A stretch of 12,348 nucleotides of DNA from an uncultured Pseudoclavibacter sp. (GCA_946221025.1 CAMIMS010000055.1:1-12348), one strand, 5' to 3'. Counted from the first letter of the stretch, positions 6,345 to 12,348 are shown. The notes: generated from the letters alone by a model not told the origin. Translations and numbers: made by a program.

Positions 6345-7181
6345 CTAGAAGATCATCGGCCGGTCGTCGTCGAGCGTCGTCTCCATCTCGAGCGTCACGC
6401 CCACCGGCACGTGGTCGCTCGGGGCGTCGCCCTTGCGCTCGTCGCGATCGATCCACGCATCCGTCACGAGTTCATCGAATGATGGAGTTCCGAGGATGAA
6501 GTCAATTCGCATTCCCTCATTTCGCGGGAATCGAAGCTGCTGATAATCCCAATACGTGTATCCCTCAACGCCCCGGTCGCGCACCACATCGCGAAGCCCA
6601 CCGGCGAGCATCTTCTCGAATGCCTCGCGCTCGGGCTTTGACACATGCGTCGCGCCCTCAAACACGGCCATATCCCACACGTCAGCGTCTTGCGGCGCGA
6701 TATTGAAATCACCCATGAGTGCGAGCGGCGAATCGGGGTTCTCGGCAATCCACGCATCCGTCGCCAGGCGCAGCCGTTCAAGCCAGTCGAGCTTGTAGGT
6801 GTAGTGCGGATGCGAGAGCTCGCGCCCGTTTGGCACGTACAGCGACCACAGGCGCACCTCCTCAACAGTCACCCCGAGCGCGCGGGCCTCAAGCGGCAGC
6901 GTGCCGTCTTCCTGCTCTTTGCCGAAGCCGGGCATATCCGCGAAGCCGGTCTCAACGTCGGTCATCGGCAGCCTGCTTGCGAACGCGACACCGTTCCACT
7001 GGTTCAGGCCGTGAATCTCCAGCTCATAGCCGGCCTCCTCGAACGGCTCCCGCGGAAACTGCTCTGGCTTGCACTTGATCTCCTGCATCGCGAGCACATC
7101 GATGTCTTCGCGCACGAGCCAATCCACCACTCGCCCCGAACGAGCCCTGATCGAGTTCACATTCCACGTCGCAATCCGCAC
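6345..7181 (-). CDS. xthA: Exodeoxyribonuclease III (AP endonuclease, EEP fold)
   Basis: A 278-residue, full-length exonuclease III-type enzyme. It cleaves DNA at abasic sites and removes 3'-blocking groups in base excision repair, acting in the cytoplasm with divalent metal. The family motifs are all present in order: TWNVNSIRAR with Asn7, MQEIKC with metal ligand Glu34, LYVPNG with Tyr115, GDFNIAPQDADVWD with Asp158 and Asn160, RIDFIL with Asp227, and SDHVPV with the catalytic Asp256-His257 pair. The length matches the usual 250-280. The GTG at 7181 is the start because the conserved MRIATWNVNS begins there. A TAGCCT box lies exactly 6 bases before it, so the mRNA may be leaderless. The gene is divergent from pyrE. 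Confidence 0.95.
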   Translation of the reverse strand: MRIATWNVNSIRARSGRVVDWLVREDIDVLAMQEIKCKPEQFPREPFEEAGYELEIHGLNQWNGVAFASRLPMTDVETGFADMPGFGKEQEDGTLPLEARALGVTVEEVRLWSLYVPNGRELSHPHYTYKLDWLERLRLATDAWIAENPDSPLALMGDFNIAPQDADVWDMAVFEGATHVSKPEREAFEKMLAGGLRDVVRDRGVEGYTYWDYQQLRFPRNEGMRIDFILGTPSFDELVTDAWIDRDERKGDAPSDHVPVGVTLEMETTLDDDRPMIF

Positions 7182-7187
7182 CTATCG

Positions 7188-7193
7188 AGGCTA
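7188..7193 (-). promoter_or_regulatory. -10 box of a probable leaderless xthA transcript
   Basis: TAGCCT on the minus strand lies 6 bases before the GTG start of xthA. The TANNNT-N6-start arrangement places transcription initiation at or next to the start codon, and no Shine-Dalgarno is visible. The same spacing is seen at pyrE and the SRPBCC gene. No convincing -35 was found. Confidence 0.5.
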
Positions 7194-7276
7194 TCCGCGT
7201 CGGCTGCAGGATGCGGTGGGCGGATGCGTTCTCGGCCCGCGCATCCACTGAACCCTGGGATGTCCGAGCCCGGAGG

Positions 7277-7282
7277 TACCCT
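7277..7282 (+). promoter_or_regulatory. -10 box of a probable leaderless pyrE transcript
   Basis: TACCCT is followed by 6 bases (GAAGTC) and then the GTG start of pyrE. A GGAGG at 7272-7276 abuts the box, 12 bases before the start; that is too far for an ideal ribosome site and would lie upstream of the transcript if the box is used. No clear -35 is visible. Confidence 0.45.
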
Positions 7283-7288
7283 GAAGTC

Positions 7289-7912
7289 GTGAGCCACGAC
7301 CGCGACGAACTCATCCGCCTCATCCGCGATGAAGCGCTGTTTCACGGTGATTTCACGCTCACGAGCGGTCAGCGCGCCTCTTTCTATATTGACCTTCGAA
7401 AGCTCTCGCTCGATCACCGCGCGGCCCCCCTCATTGGTCGAATCCTGTTGGACCTGGTGGATGAGTTCGAACCGGTGGATGCGGTCGGCGGCCTCACTAT
7501 GGGCGCCGACCCCCTCGCGAGCTCGGTGCTGCACCAGGGCGTTGCCCAGGGGCGGAAGATCGACGCGTTCGTGGTTCGAAAGCAGCCCAAAGACCACGGC
7601 CGTGGCCGCCAGATCGAAGGCGCCGATGTCGCGGGCAAGCGCGTCGTGGTGCTCGAAGACACCTCAACCACCGGCGGGTCGCCACTGACCGCGATCGCGG
7701 CGCTTGAGCGCGCGGGCGCGACGGTGCTCGCTGTGTGCGTCGTGGTCGACCGCGGCACCGAGGCGCGAAACCGCATCGAAGCGGCCGGGTACGCGTACCG
7801 TTACGCGATCGGGCTCGATGACCTCGGGCTGGCGGATGCGGCGAACGTCGAGGCGCCTGCATCCGCGTCCTCAGCGCCCGAAACCCGACGCCAAAGCGGG
7901 GCATCGGCGTGA
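7289..7912 (+). CDS. pyrE: Orotate phosphoribosyltransferase
   Basis: A 207-residue type I phosphoribosyltransferase that converts orotate and PRPP to orotidine 5'-phosphate in de novo UMP synthesis. Evidence: the N-terminal segment GDFTLTSGQRASFYIDLRKL (about 20-39), the flexible-loop region VVRKQPKDHGRGRQIEG (about 96-110) with Lys98, Lys101 and His103, and the PRPP-binding motif VVVLEDTSTTGGS (119-131). The frame is open upstream to 7211, but the GTG at 7289 begins at the conserved domain start and is preceded by TACCCT at 6 bases. The last ~20 residues are an Ala/Ser-rich extension beyond the fold. The TGA stop overlaps the GTG start of the next gene (GTGA), so the two are translationally coupled. 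Confidence 0.95.
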   Translation: MSHDRDELIRLIRDEALFHGDFTLTSGQRASFYIDLRKLSLDHRAAPLIGRILLDLVDEFEPVDAVGGLTMGADPLASSVLHQGVAQGRKIDAFVVRKQPKDHGRGRQIEGADVAGKRVVVLEDTSTTGGSPLTAIAALERAGATVLAVCVVVDRGTEARNRIEAAGYAYRYAIGLDDLGLADAANVEAPASASSAPETRRQSGASA

Positions 7913-9168
7913 CCGACGGTGGCGACGCTCGGGAGGGCGGCGAGAAGCGTTCGGCGATTCCGGGGCGGCTTCGCCAGTCGCAGCAGCGCTTCAATCACAC
8001 GGCCGCACTGCCGGTCATTCAACCGAACGGCGACGCACCGCAGGCCGGGCCATCCGCCCCGACGGTGCGCTCGCCCGGTCACGGTGAATCGCTCGGGCAC
8101 GTGTCGGTCACGCCCGGGCAGCGTCACGACCCGCGCCACGATCCCCAACGCCCGCAGGATGCGTTCCCGAACCACGGGCAGGCCCTGACGCCCCCGGGTG
8201 CTCCGCAGCACGCATCCCAGACTTCCGGTGCTCCGCAGCACACATCCCAGCCGTCGGGGCTGCCCGAGCAGGCAGCCCCGTATCCGTCTACCGCGCCGAG
8301 CCCGGGCACGGCGTTCGTTGCTCCCGCGAACGTGACACCGCCGTCCGGCGATGCCGCAGGTCAGGCCCCGCCCGCGGCGATGCCGTCGTCACCGGCGCGG
8401 CCCCGTGCGGGATCGGTGACGACGACCGCCGACGCCACGGCGGCTCCGGGGGGAACCGGAACACCCGCGCAGCCGCAGACGCCGATCGAGTCGCCCCAGT
8501 TCATCCCCCAGCGAAACCCGCAGCTGCGAGAGCGCGAGAAGCAACTCGAGCTCGTGCGCGAAATGGAAAAGCGCGCCCGATCTTCATCCGCCGACGCTGG
8601 CGTCGAAGTGGATGAAACACCGGCCGAGGAGCGCGCGCAGCGCCGCGCGAACCGCCGGTTCATTCAGTGGGCCGCCGCGATCGGCGGTGCGCTCACCGTG
8701 CTCGCGTTCCTCATCGCCGCGATCGTGAACCCGTTCGGCACCACCGCATCGTCGTCCGGCGAAGCGGAGATCGCGCATCCGACGTACACGACGCTTCCCG
8801 CATCCCGGCTCGAGGTCGGACAGTGCATGGCCGAATTCGAATCGGCCTGGGCTGTTGAGTTTGTTCCGGCCGATTGCACGAGCGATCACGCGGCCCAGTT
8901 CTACGCGAGCGTTCCGGCGGCGCCCTTCGCGGGTGGGGAGTATCCGGGTGAGGCCGCGCTTCGTTCGCGCGCCCAGCTGAGTTGCCAGGCGCCCGCCGCG
9001 CTCGACCCGAAGGCGCGCGAGCAATACCCCGACCTCGTCATCGACGTCGCGTACGCGCCGAGCGCCCTCGAGTGGGGAGCGGGCGATCAGGAGTATCGCT
9101 GCTTCGCTTCCCGCGAGAACGACAGACCGCTCACGTCCTCATTCGCAAAGGAACAGCCCGGCGGTTAG
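7909..9168 (+). CDS. Membrane-anchored septum-formation-family protein with proline-rich N-terminus
   Basis: A 419-residue protein. Residues 1-200 are low-complexity Pro/Gln/Ala/Ser, presumably cytoplasmic, with a near-perfect 10-residue repeat (GAPQHASQTS / GAPQHTSQPS). Residues 205-250 are charged and helical (RERE, EKRARSS, EERAQRRANRR), with basic residues just before one membrane segment (about 253-275). The outer domain (about 295-405) fits the septum-formation family (PF13845): EVGQCMAEF, VPADCTSDHAAQFYASV, YPGEAALRSRAQLSCQ, and ALEWGAGDQEYRCFA. It has four cysteines (306, 323, 359, 398) that could make two disulfides. The GTG start overlaps the pyrE stop by four bases. The family is named for a septation link in actinobacteria, but its biochemistry is unknown to me; a role in envelope or division is inferred. 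Confidence 0.82.
   Translation: MTDGGDAREGGEKRSAIPGRLRQSQQRFNHTAALPVIQPNGDAPQAGPSAPTVRSPGHGESLGHVSVTPGQRHDPRHDPQRPQDAFPNHGQALTPPGAPQHASQTSGAPQHTSQPSGLPEQAAPYPSTAPSPGTAFVAPANVTPPSGDAAGQAPPAAMPSSPARPRAGSVTTTADATAAPGGTGTPAQPQTPIESPQFIPQRNPQLREREKQLELVREMEKRARSSSADAGVEVDETPAEERAQRRANRRFIQWAAAIGGALTVLAFLIAAIVNPFGTTASSSGEAEIAHPTYTTLPASRLEVGQCMAEFESAWAVEFVPADCTSDHAAQFYASVPAAPFAGGEYPGEAALRSRAQLSCQAPAALDPKAREQYPDLVIDVAYAPSALEWGAGDQEYRCFASRENDRPLTSSFAKEQPGG
8197..8250 (+). repeat. 30-base tandem repeat inside the septum-formation-family gene
   Basis: GGTGCTCCGCAGCAC followed by (G/A)CATCCCAG occurs at 8197-8220 and again at 8227-8250, with one base difference and a period of 30 bases. It encodes GAPQHxSQ twice in the proline-rich cytoplasmic part. 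It is in frame, so copy-number change would only lengthen or shorten the linker. Confidence 0.85.
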
Positions 9169-9267
9169 ACACCTACCGCGTGCCGGTGCGCGCGTGCGGT
9201 TCGCAAACCCGCGACGTGCACCCGTGCGATCAACGTGTCCGCTCCCGGCCACCCAGCCGCGCACGCT

Positions 9268-9273
9268 TAGGCT
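9268..9273 (+). promoter_or_regulatory. -10 box of a probable leaderless SRPBCC-gene transcript
   Basis: TAGGCT is followed by TTGGAC and then the ATG at 9280, the same 6-base spacing as at xthA and pyrE. No purine-rich ribosome site is seen. The 111-base gap after the preceding gene otherwise holds only G/C-rich sequence with no clear terminator. Confidence 0.5.
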
Positions 9274-9279
9274 TTGGAC

Positions 9280-9705
9280 ATGACTCGCGTGACTGAATCC
9301 ATCGACGTTGCTGTGAACCACGTGCAGCTGTTTGGCCTGTTCAACGACCTCGAGACGATTCCGCGGATGCTCGGATTCGTTGAGTCGGTGCAGCCCACCG
9401 GCTCCGACACCGCCACCTGGACGGTCGCATTCGCCAATCAGCGACGCAGCTTCAACGCCCGCCGCACGCGACTCGAAGACGGTCACCTCGTGCGCTGGGA
9501 CAGCATCGACCAGGGTCAGCCGTTCTTCATCGAGGTGAGTGCGACCCCCACCGGTGACGAGCGAAGCGTCGTGAAGGTTGACGCCGAGTTCAACGCCGGC
9601 GGCATGGCCGAGAAGCTCGGTCTCGCTAAGCCCATTGCTTCGAAGGCGCTGAAGGATGAGCTCGCGCACGCGAAGTCGTACGCCGAGCGACGCTTCATCC
9701 GCTGA
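9280..9705 (+). CDS. SRPBCC-fold (START/polyketide-cyclase-like) small protein
   Basis: A 141-residue cytoplasmic protein with the pattern of the SRPBCC superfamily: an N-terminal strand TESIDVAVNHVQLFGLFND leading into the first helix, LETIPRMLGFVESVQPTG, several strands (TATWTVAFANQRRSFNAR, GHLVRWDSIDQG, ERSVVKVDAEFNAGG) and a long C-terminal helix ALKDELAHAKSYAERRF. This is the helix-grip layout with a ligand cavity. Members of this type in actinobacteria are usually uncharacterised; no ligand can be named. The ATG at 9280 is preferred to the TTG at 9274, since the box TAGGCT sits 6 bases before the ATG. It appears to be a single-gene unit between the pyrE operon and the riboswitch operon. 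Confidence 0.75.
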   Translation: MTRVTESIDVAVNHVQLFGLFNDLETIPRMLGFVESVQPTGSDTATWTVAFANQRRSFNARRTRLEDGHLVRWDSIDQGQPFFIEVSATPTGDERSVVKVDAEFNAGGMAEKLGLAKPIASKALKDELAHAKSYAERRFIR

Positions 9706-9721
9706 CCCCTGGCGCGCCAAG

Positions 9722-9795
9722 CGCTCGCGCAGCGCCCCCCAAACGGCGCGCACAGCGCCGCAGCGCTCGCGCACAGTGCCACACCCGCTCGCGCA
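9722..9795 (+). repeat. Three direct copies of CGCTCGCGCA in the spacer
   Basis: CGCTCGCGCA occurs at 9722-9731, 9764-9773 and 9786-9795 in the 169-base gap between the SRPBCC gene and the riboswitch. The surrounding DNA is very rich in CGCG and GCGC and can fold in several ways. No gene or classic terminator is evident. The spacing is irregular (42 and 22 bases), so this is not a regular array. Confidence 0.55.
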
Positions 9796-9858
9796 CCGCG
9801 CGACCCGGCGCCGCCCGTCGTAAAGCGACATGCTCGCGCCCGAATATGCCCCCGGTGT

Positions 9859-9864
9859 TATCGT
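9859..9864 (+). promoter_or_regulatory. -10 box of the FMN-riboswitch operon
   Basis: TATCGT (TANNNT) lies just before the riboswitch. Initiation 6-7 bases downstream would start the RNA at about 9871-9872, immediately before the P1 stem of the aptamer, which is a sensible position. No good -35 hexamer was found at 16-19 bases upstream. Confidence 0.45.
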
Positions 9865-9874
9865 CTCCGCCTAG

Positions 9875-9995
9875 CACGTGCTCCGGGGTCGGTGAAACTC
9901 CGAACCGGCGGTAAAGCCCGCGAAGCGTCGCACGACGCCCGATCCGGTGAGATTCCGGAGCCGACGGTCAAAGTCCGGATACGAGGCGCACGGTG
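9875..9995 (+). promoter_or_regulatory. FMN riboswitch (RFN element)
   Basis: The conserved aptamer core is readable in order: GGGGTCGGTGAAACTCCG (P2), AACCGGCGGTAAAGCCCGCG (P3), a variable hairpin GCGTCGCACGACGC, GATCCGGTGAGATTCCGG, then AGCCGACGGTCAAAGTCCGG followed by AT. The closing P1 stem can form between CGTGCTC (9877-9883) and GAG-GC-GCACG (9983-9992), with two bulged bases. FMN riboswitches bind flavin mononucleotide and turn off riboflavin synthesis or uptake genes. Here the element leads an ABC transporter operon, which predicts that the transporter carries riboflavin or a close flavin. The downstream 130 bases contain a strong hairpin and a ribosome-site hairpin that could be the switching part. 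Confidence 0.95.
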
Positions 9996-10016
9996 TTCGG
10001 TCAGTCATGGCCGGAT

Positions 10017-10041
10017 GCACTCGCGAACCCTCGCGGGGTGC
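10017..10041 (+). promoter_or_regulatory. Hairpin in the riboswitch expression platform
   Basis: GCACTCGCG and CGCGGGGTGC can pair around AACCCT, giving a stem of nine pairs (one G-T) with one bulged G. It lies about 20 bases after the aptamer. No U-run follows, so a classical terminator is not certain; it may instead be part of an antisequestor fold. Confidence 0.4.
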
Positions 10042-10105
10042 GAAGCGGCCGCATGCCCTTCCACTCTCGCCGTCGCGACGTGCCCGCATTGCGCGCATCC
10101 CGGAG

Positions 10106-10119
10106 CTTTCATGAGAAAG
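10106..10119 (+). promoter_or_regulatory. Hairpin covering the permease ribosome binding site
   Basis: CTTTC-ATGA-GAAAG is a perfect 5-bp hairpin whose 3' arm contains most of the Shine-Dalgarno (GAAAGG at 10115-10120) for the permease ATG at 10128. It is well placed to hide the ribosome site, which suggests translational control by the FMN riboswitch. Confidence 0.45.
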
Positions 10120-10127
10120 GCCGGCAG

Positions 10128-10949
10128 ATGCGGCGAGGCACCTACGCGACACCGTGGCGCATTCTCGCGCCCATCGCGCTCGCGGTCGCTGTGCTCGTCA
10201 TCTGGCAACTGCTGAGCGGCACCGGCGCAATCTCGACGCAGTTTCTGCCAAGCCCCGCCGCGCTCGCTGTTCGCGTCGCGGTCGAACTCGGGCACCCGAC
10301 CATCTGGCAGCACGCCGCGGTGACGCTCACCGAGGCGGTGCTCGGGACCCTCCTCGCGGCGCTGATCGCGCTGCCCCTCGGGTACGCGGTCGCGCGCGTG
10401 CGCGCCATCTCGCTCGCCGCGATGCCCTACATCATCGCCTCGCAGGCGGTTCCGGCTATCGCTATTGCGCCGCTTCTCGCGCTGTGGATCGGCTACGGTC
10501 TGCCGCCGATCGTGCTGCTGTGCGCGGTCATCGCGTTCTTTCCCATGCTCATCACCACGATCATCGGCCTTAGGTCGCTCGACCGTGAGATCGTCGAAGC
10601 GGCCGTGCTCGACGGGGCCGGGTGGTGGCCGAGGCTCGTGCACATCGAGGCGCCGCTTGCCGCGCCGAGCGTGCTCGCGGGCGTTCGCGCCGGGGCAGCG
10701 CTGTCGGTCACGGGTGCCGTCGTGGGGGAGTTCACGATGGGCGGGCAGGGCCTCGGGATGCTGCTGACCCTCTACCGGGATGCGTACGACACCGAGGGGC
10801 TGTTCGCGGTGCTCATCGTGCTCGTTGCCCTCGCGCTCGCCCTGTTTGGCCTGGTCGGTCTCATCCAACGCCTCCTGCCGCGGGTGGAGGCGCCCACTGG
10901 GCTCGAAGCGGCCCGCCTGTCAGTTTCAGCCAAAAGGAGCGCACAATGA
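10128..10949 (+). CDS. ribX: ABC transporter permease, RibX-like (riboflavin uptake)
   Basis: A 273-residue inner-membrane permease of the SsuC/TauC/ThiX type with about six hydrophobic segments (about 13-29, 65-90, 98-120, 126-148, 182-200, 225-250). The cytoplasmic loop that docks the ATPase carries the EAA motif (EAAVLDGAGWWPRLVHIEAP, 157-176, with Gly163). The frame extends upstream to 9993, but the ATG at 10128 is preferred because it follows GAAAGG by 7 bases and starts just before the first membrane segment; the upstream part would overlap the riboswitch region. The substrate is inferred from the FMN riboswitch in front and the NMT1-like binding protein behind, the arrangement described for RibXY transporters. 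The stop overlaps the next start (ATGA). No ATPase gene is visible in the operon. Confidence 0.85.
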   Translation: MRRGTYATPWRILAPIALAVAVLVIWQLLSGTGAISTQFLPSPAALAVRVAVELGHPTIWQHAAVTLTEAVLGTLLAALIALPLGYAVARVRAISLAAMPYIIASQAVPAIAIAPLLALWIGYGLPPIVLLCAVIAFFPMLITTIIGLRSLDREIVEAAVLDGAGWWPRLVHIEAPLAAPSVLAGVRAGAALSVTGAVVGEFTMGGQGLGMLLTLYRDAYDTEGLFAVLIVLVALALALFGLVGLIQRLLPRVEAPTGLEAARLSVSAKRSAQ

Positions 10950-11980
10950 ACATCCACTCAGCCCTTCGACGAGTCGCCGCTCTCATTGCGCTCGCCATGG
11001 TTGCCGTCGGCCTCACCGCCTGCGCCCCCACAGAGCAGAAACCGACAGCCGAACGCATCACCATCGGCCTCACCTACACGCCGAATATTCAGTTCGCGCC
11101 GTTCTACGTTGCCGCCAAACGCGGCTACTTCGCTGAGGCCGGGATCGATGTTGAGCTTCGCCACCACGGCGAGAGCGAAGACCTCTTCGGTGCGCTGCAG
11201 CAGGGCACCGAACAGCTCGTGTACGCCGGTGGGGATGAGGTCGTGCAGGCGCGCTCGGCCGGCATCGACGTCAGCTCGGTCGCGACCCTCTACGACAGCT
11301 ACCCGGCGGCGCTCATCGTGCCGGACGCTTCGCCCATCCGCACGGCCGCTGATATGCGGGGCCGCACGATCGGCGTTCCCGGCCCGTACGGGCAGACCTA
11401 TACGGCGCTTCGAGCGATGCTCGCCTCGGCGGGCCTCACGGAGACGGATGTGAACATTCAGCACATCGGCTACACCCAGCAGGCCGCGCTCACCGCGGGC
11501 CGCGTCGAAGGCGTCATGGGGTTCGTCAACAACGATGCGGTGCAGATTCAGCGTTCAGGGTTCGCGGTACGCACGATTCCCGCATCCGATGGCACCGAAC
11601 CATTCCTCGTCGGGCCGGTAGTCGCCGCATCCGCACAGGCACTCAAGGAAAAGCCCGTCGTGATCACGGCGGTGCTCGGCGCCGTGAACCGTGCCACGAA
11701 CGATATCGTGCGTGACCCGGCCTCCGTCCTCGACGATGCTGCTGAGTTCGTGCCGACCCTGCGCGGCGGTGAGACGCGCGACGCGGCGCTCGCCACGCTC
11801 GAAGCGACCGTTCCCCTCATCCAGCCGCCCGCTGGCCGCGGGTTTCGACAGGATGAGGCCGTGTGGCAGCGCATGACGGCGCTGCTTGAGCGAGAGGGGC
11901 TCCTCACCGGACCCGCCCCGGCCGTCGGCGATTCGATGACGAACGACGTTCTCCCGGAGGCGGAACCGGCCAATGGGTGA
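10946..11980 (+). CDS. ribY: ABC transporter substrate-binding lipoprotein, NMT1/THI5-like, RibY-like
   Basis: A 344-residue extracellular lipoprotein. The signal peptide has RR at 8-9, a hydrophobic core and the lipobox LTAC (Cys26). The mature part fits the NMT1/THI5-like periplasmic-binding fold: ERITIGLTYTPNIQFAPFYV at the start (substrate-pocket segment), AAKRGYFAEAGIDVELR, QQGTEQLVYAGGDEVVQARS, RGRTIGVPGPYGQTY at the second lobe, and GRVEGVMGFVNNDAVQI. Relatives bind pyrimidine precursors of thiamin, but the FMN riboswitch upstream argues for riboflavin here. The ATG at 10946 is preceded by AAAAGGAG at a good distance and overlaps the permease stop. The gene overlaps the next start by 8 bases (ATGGGTGA). 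Confidence 0.87.
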   Translation: MNIHSALRRVAALIALAMVAVGLTACAPTEQKPTAERITIGLTYTPNIQFAPFYVAAKRGYFAEAGIDVELRHHGESEDLFGALQQGTEQLVYAGGDEVVQARSAGIDVSSVATLYDSYPAALIVPDASPIRTAADMRGRTIGVPGPYGQTYTALRAMLASAGLTETDVNIQHIGYTQQAALTAGRVEGVMGFVNNDAVQIQRSGFAVRTIPASDGTEPFLVGPVVAASAQALKEKPVVITAVLGAVNRATNDIVRDPASVLDDAAEFVPTLRGGETRDAALATLEATVPLIQPPAGRGFRQDEAVWQRMTALLEREGLLTGPAPAVGDSMTNDVLPEAEPANG

Positions 11981-12348
11981 GTTCGAGCAGATGAACGCCG
12001 ACGCCACCGACCCGACCCGCATCGACGGTGCGAACGCCGGGGTGTCCGCATCCGCCGATGGGCTGGCCGGTAACGCTCGCGACGAGGAGCACCGCCCGGG
12101 CGTGGGGCCGTGGCCGGGCGGCAAGGCTGCGTGGCCGCGCGATGAGCGCTACGACCCGGAGCTGCTCGAGCATGGCGATCGCCGGAATGTCGTCGATGAG
12201 TTTCGGTACTGGCGGATGGAGGCGATTGTCGCCGAACTCGATCGGCGTCGCCATCCCTTCCACATCGCCATCGAGAACTGGGAGCACGACTTCAATATCG
12301 GCTCGATCGTGCGCACCGCGAACGCGTTCGCCGCGAAAGAGGTGCACA
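11973..12348 (+). CDS. SpoU-family tRNA/rRNA 2'-O-methyltransferase (cut by the window edge)
   Basis: The first 125 residues of a SPOUT-class RNA methyltransferase. An acidic, low-complexity N-terminal extension (about 45 residues) precedes DPELLEHGDRRNVVDEFRYW. The conserved motif HDFNIGSIVRTANAFAAKEV, the Asn/Arg motif 1 of SpoU/TrmH enzymes, sits near the cut end. The SAM-binding knot motifs would lie outside the window. The start is the ATG at 11973, which overlaps the end of the binding-protein gene; an ATG at 11991 is an alternative. GGAGG lies 12 bases before the first ATG. Co-transcription with a flavin transporter is probably incidental, but it means that FMN could influence its expression. 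The exact target RNA cannot be told from this part. Confidence 0.85.
   Translation, partial: MGEFEQMNADATDPTRIDGANAGVSASADGLAGNARDEEHRPGVGPWPGGKAAWPRDERYDPELLEHGDRRNVVDEFRYWRMEAIVAELDRRRHPFHIAIENWEHDFNIGSIVRTANAFAAKEVH

Noticed and set aside
5320..6499. Two long plus-strand open frames opposite the hydrolase N-terminal half
   Set aside because: Low-complexity Arg/Ala/Ser sequences caused by high-GC third positions of the true minus-strand gene.
9169..9267. Possible terminator or small gene between the septum-formation-family gene and the SRPBCC gene
   Set aside because: Only weak, bulged pairings (around GCGGTT / AACCCGC) are seen and no convincing small open frame with a ribosome site.
9139..9831. 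230-residue minus-strand open frame over the SRPBCC gene
   Set aside because: It mirrors the codons of the SRPBCC gene and the tail of the preceding gene; it has no recognisable domain and conflicts with both.
9874..9883. AGCACGTGCT-type perfect palindrome as a separate operator
   Set aside because: It coincides with the 5' arm of the riboswitch P1 stem, which explains the sequence better.
9993..10127. Longer permease starting near 9993
   Set aside because: The added residues are polar, lack family character, and overlap the riboswitch end and expression platform; ATG 10128 has a proper ribosome site.
10005..10868. 287-residue minus-strand open frame opposite the permease
   Set aside because: Composed almost only of Arg, Glu, Asp and His, typical of antisense reading through a high-GC membrane-protein gene.
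10622..10945. Binding protein starting near 10622 (452 residues)
   Set aside because: The extension is an Arg/Gly-rich shadow of the permease; the ATG at 10946 has AAAAGGAG before it and starts a clear lipoprotein signal peptide.
11904..12347. Minus-strand open frame at the right edge
   Set aside because: The plus strand encodes the end of the binding protein and the SpoU motif HDFNIGSIVRTANAF here, which is far stronger evidence.

Overview
The window comes from a high-GC actinobacterium, most likely a Microbacteriaceae-type genome. The right half is about 70% G+C by hand-sampled rows, GTG and TTG starts are common, and several genes look leaderless (a TANNNT box exactly 6 bases before the start codon). 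A septum-formation-family membrane protein and a WXG100-type protein also point to Actinomycetota. No genus can be named from the sequence.

Left half (1-6213, all on the minus strand): an accessory cassette. Reading in the direction of transcription, it begins with a 558-residue protein that has an N-terminal WXG100-like helical module, a Gly/Ala/Pro linker and a C-terminal alpha/beta-hydrolase domain of the DUF1023 kind. Directly downstream lie six tandem paralogous lipoproteins. Each has its own lipobox, two conserved cysteines, a conserved C-terminal RLPIRRGE segment and a Pro/Thr/Ser-rich tail. Where they can be measured, the spacers between lipoprotein genes are nearly all 14 bases. The fifth copy is frameshifted in a 7-base homopolymer just after its lipidation cysteine. 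The sixth runs off the left edge. The lipoproteins and the hydrolase C-terminal half are much lower in G+C (50-62% in sampled rows) than the rest. I read the locus as a candidate type VII-secreted lipase/esterase effector with a tandem lipoprotein immunity array. It is analogous in layout, but not visibly homologous, to the staphylococcal T7SS lipase TslA with its TilA lipoproteins. This is an inference, and I know of no described actinobacterial counterpart.

Middle and right (6345-12348): ordinary chromosomal genes. xthA (exonuclease III) is on the minus strand and divergent from pyrE. pyrE overlaps by 4 bases a membrane-anchored, proline-rich septum-formation-family protein. A small SRPBCC-fold gene follows with its own leaderless promoter.

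A clear FMN riboswitch (about 9875-9995) then leads an operon of an ABC permease and a substrate-binding lipoprotein (RibXY-like riboflavin uptake). These genes are joined by ATGA and ATGGGTGA overlaps to a SpoU-family RNA methyltransferase that runs off the right edge. No ATPase gene is present in the visible operon.
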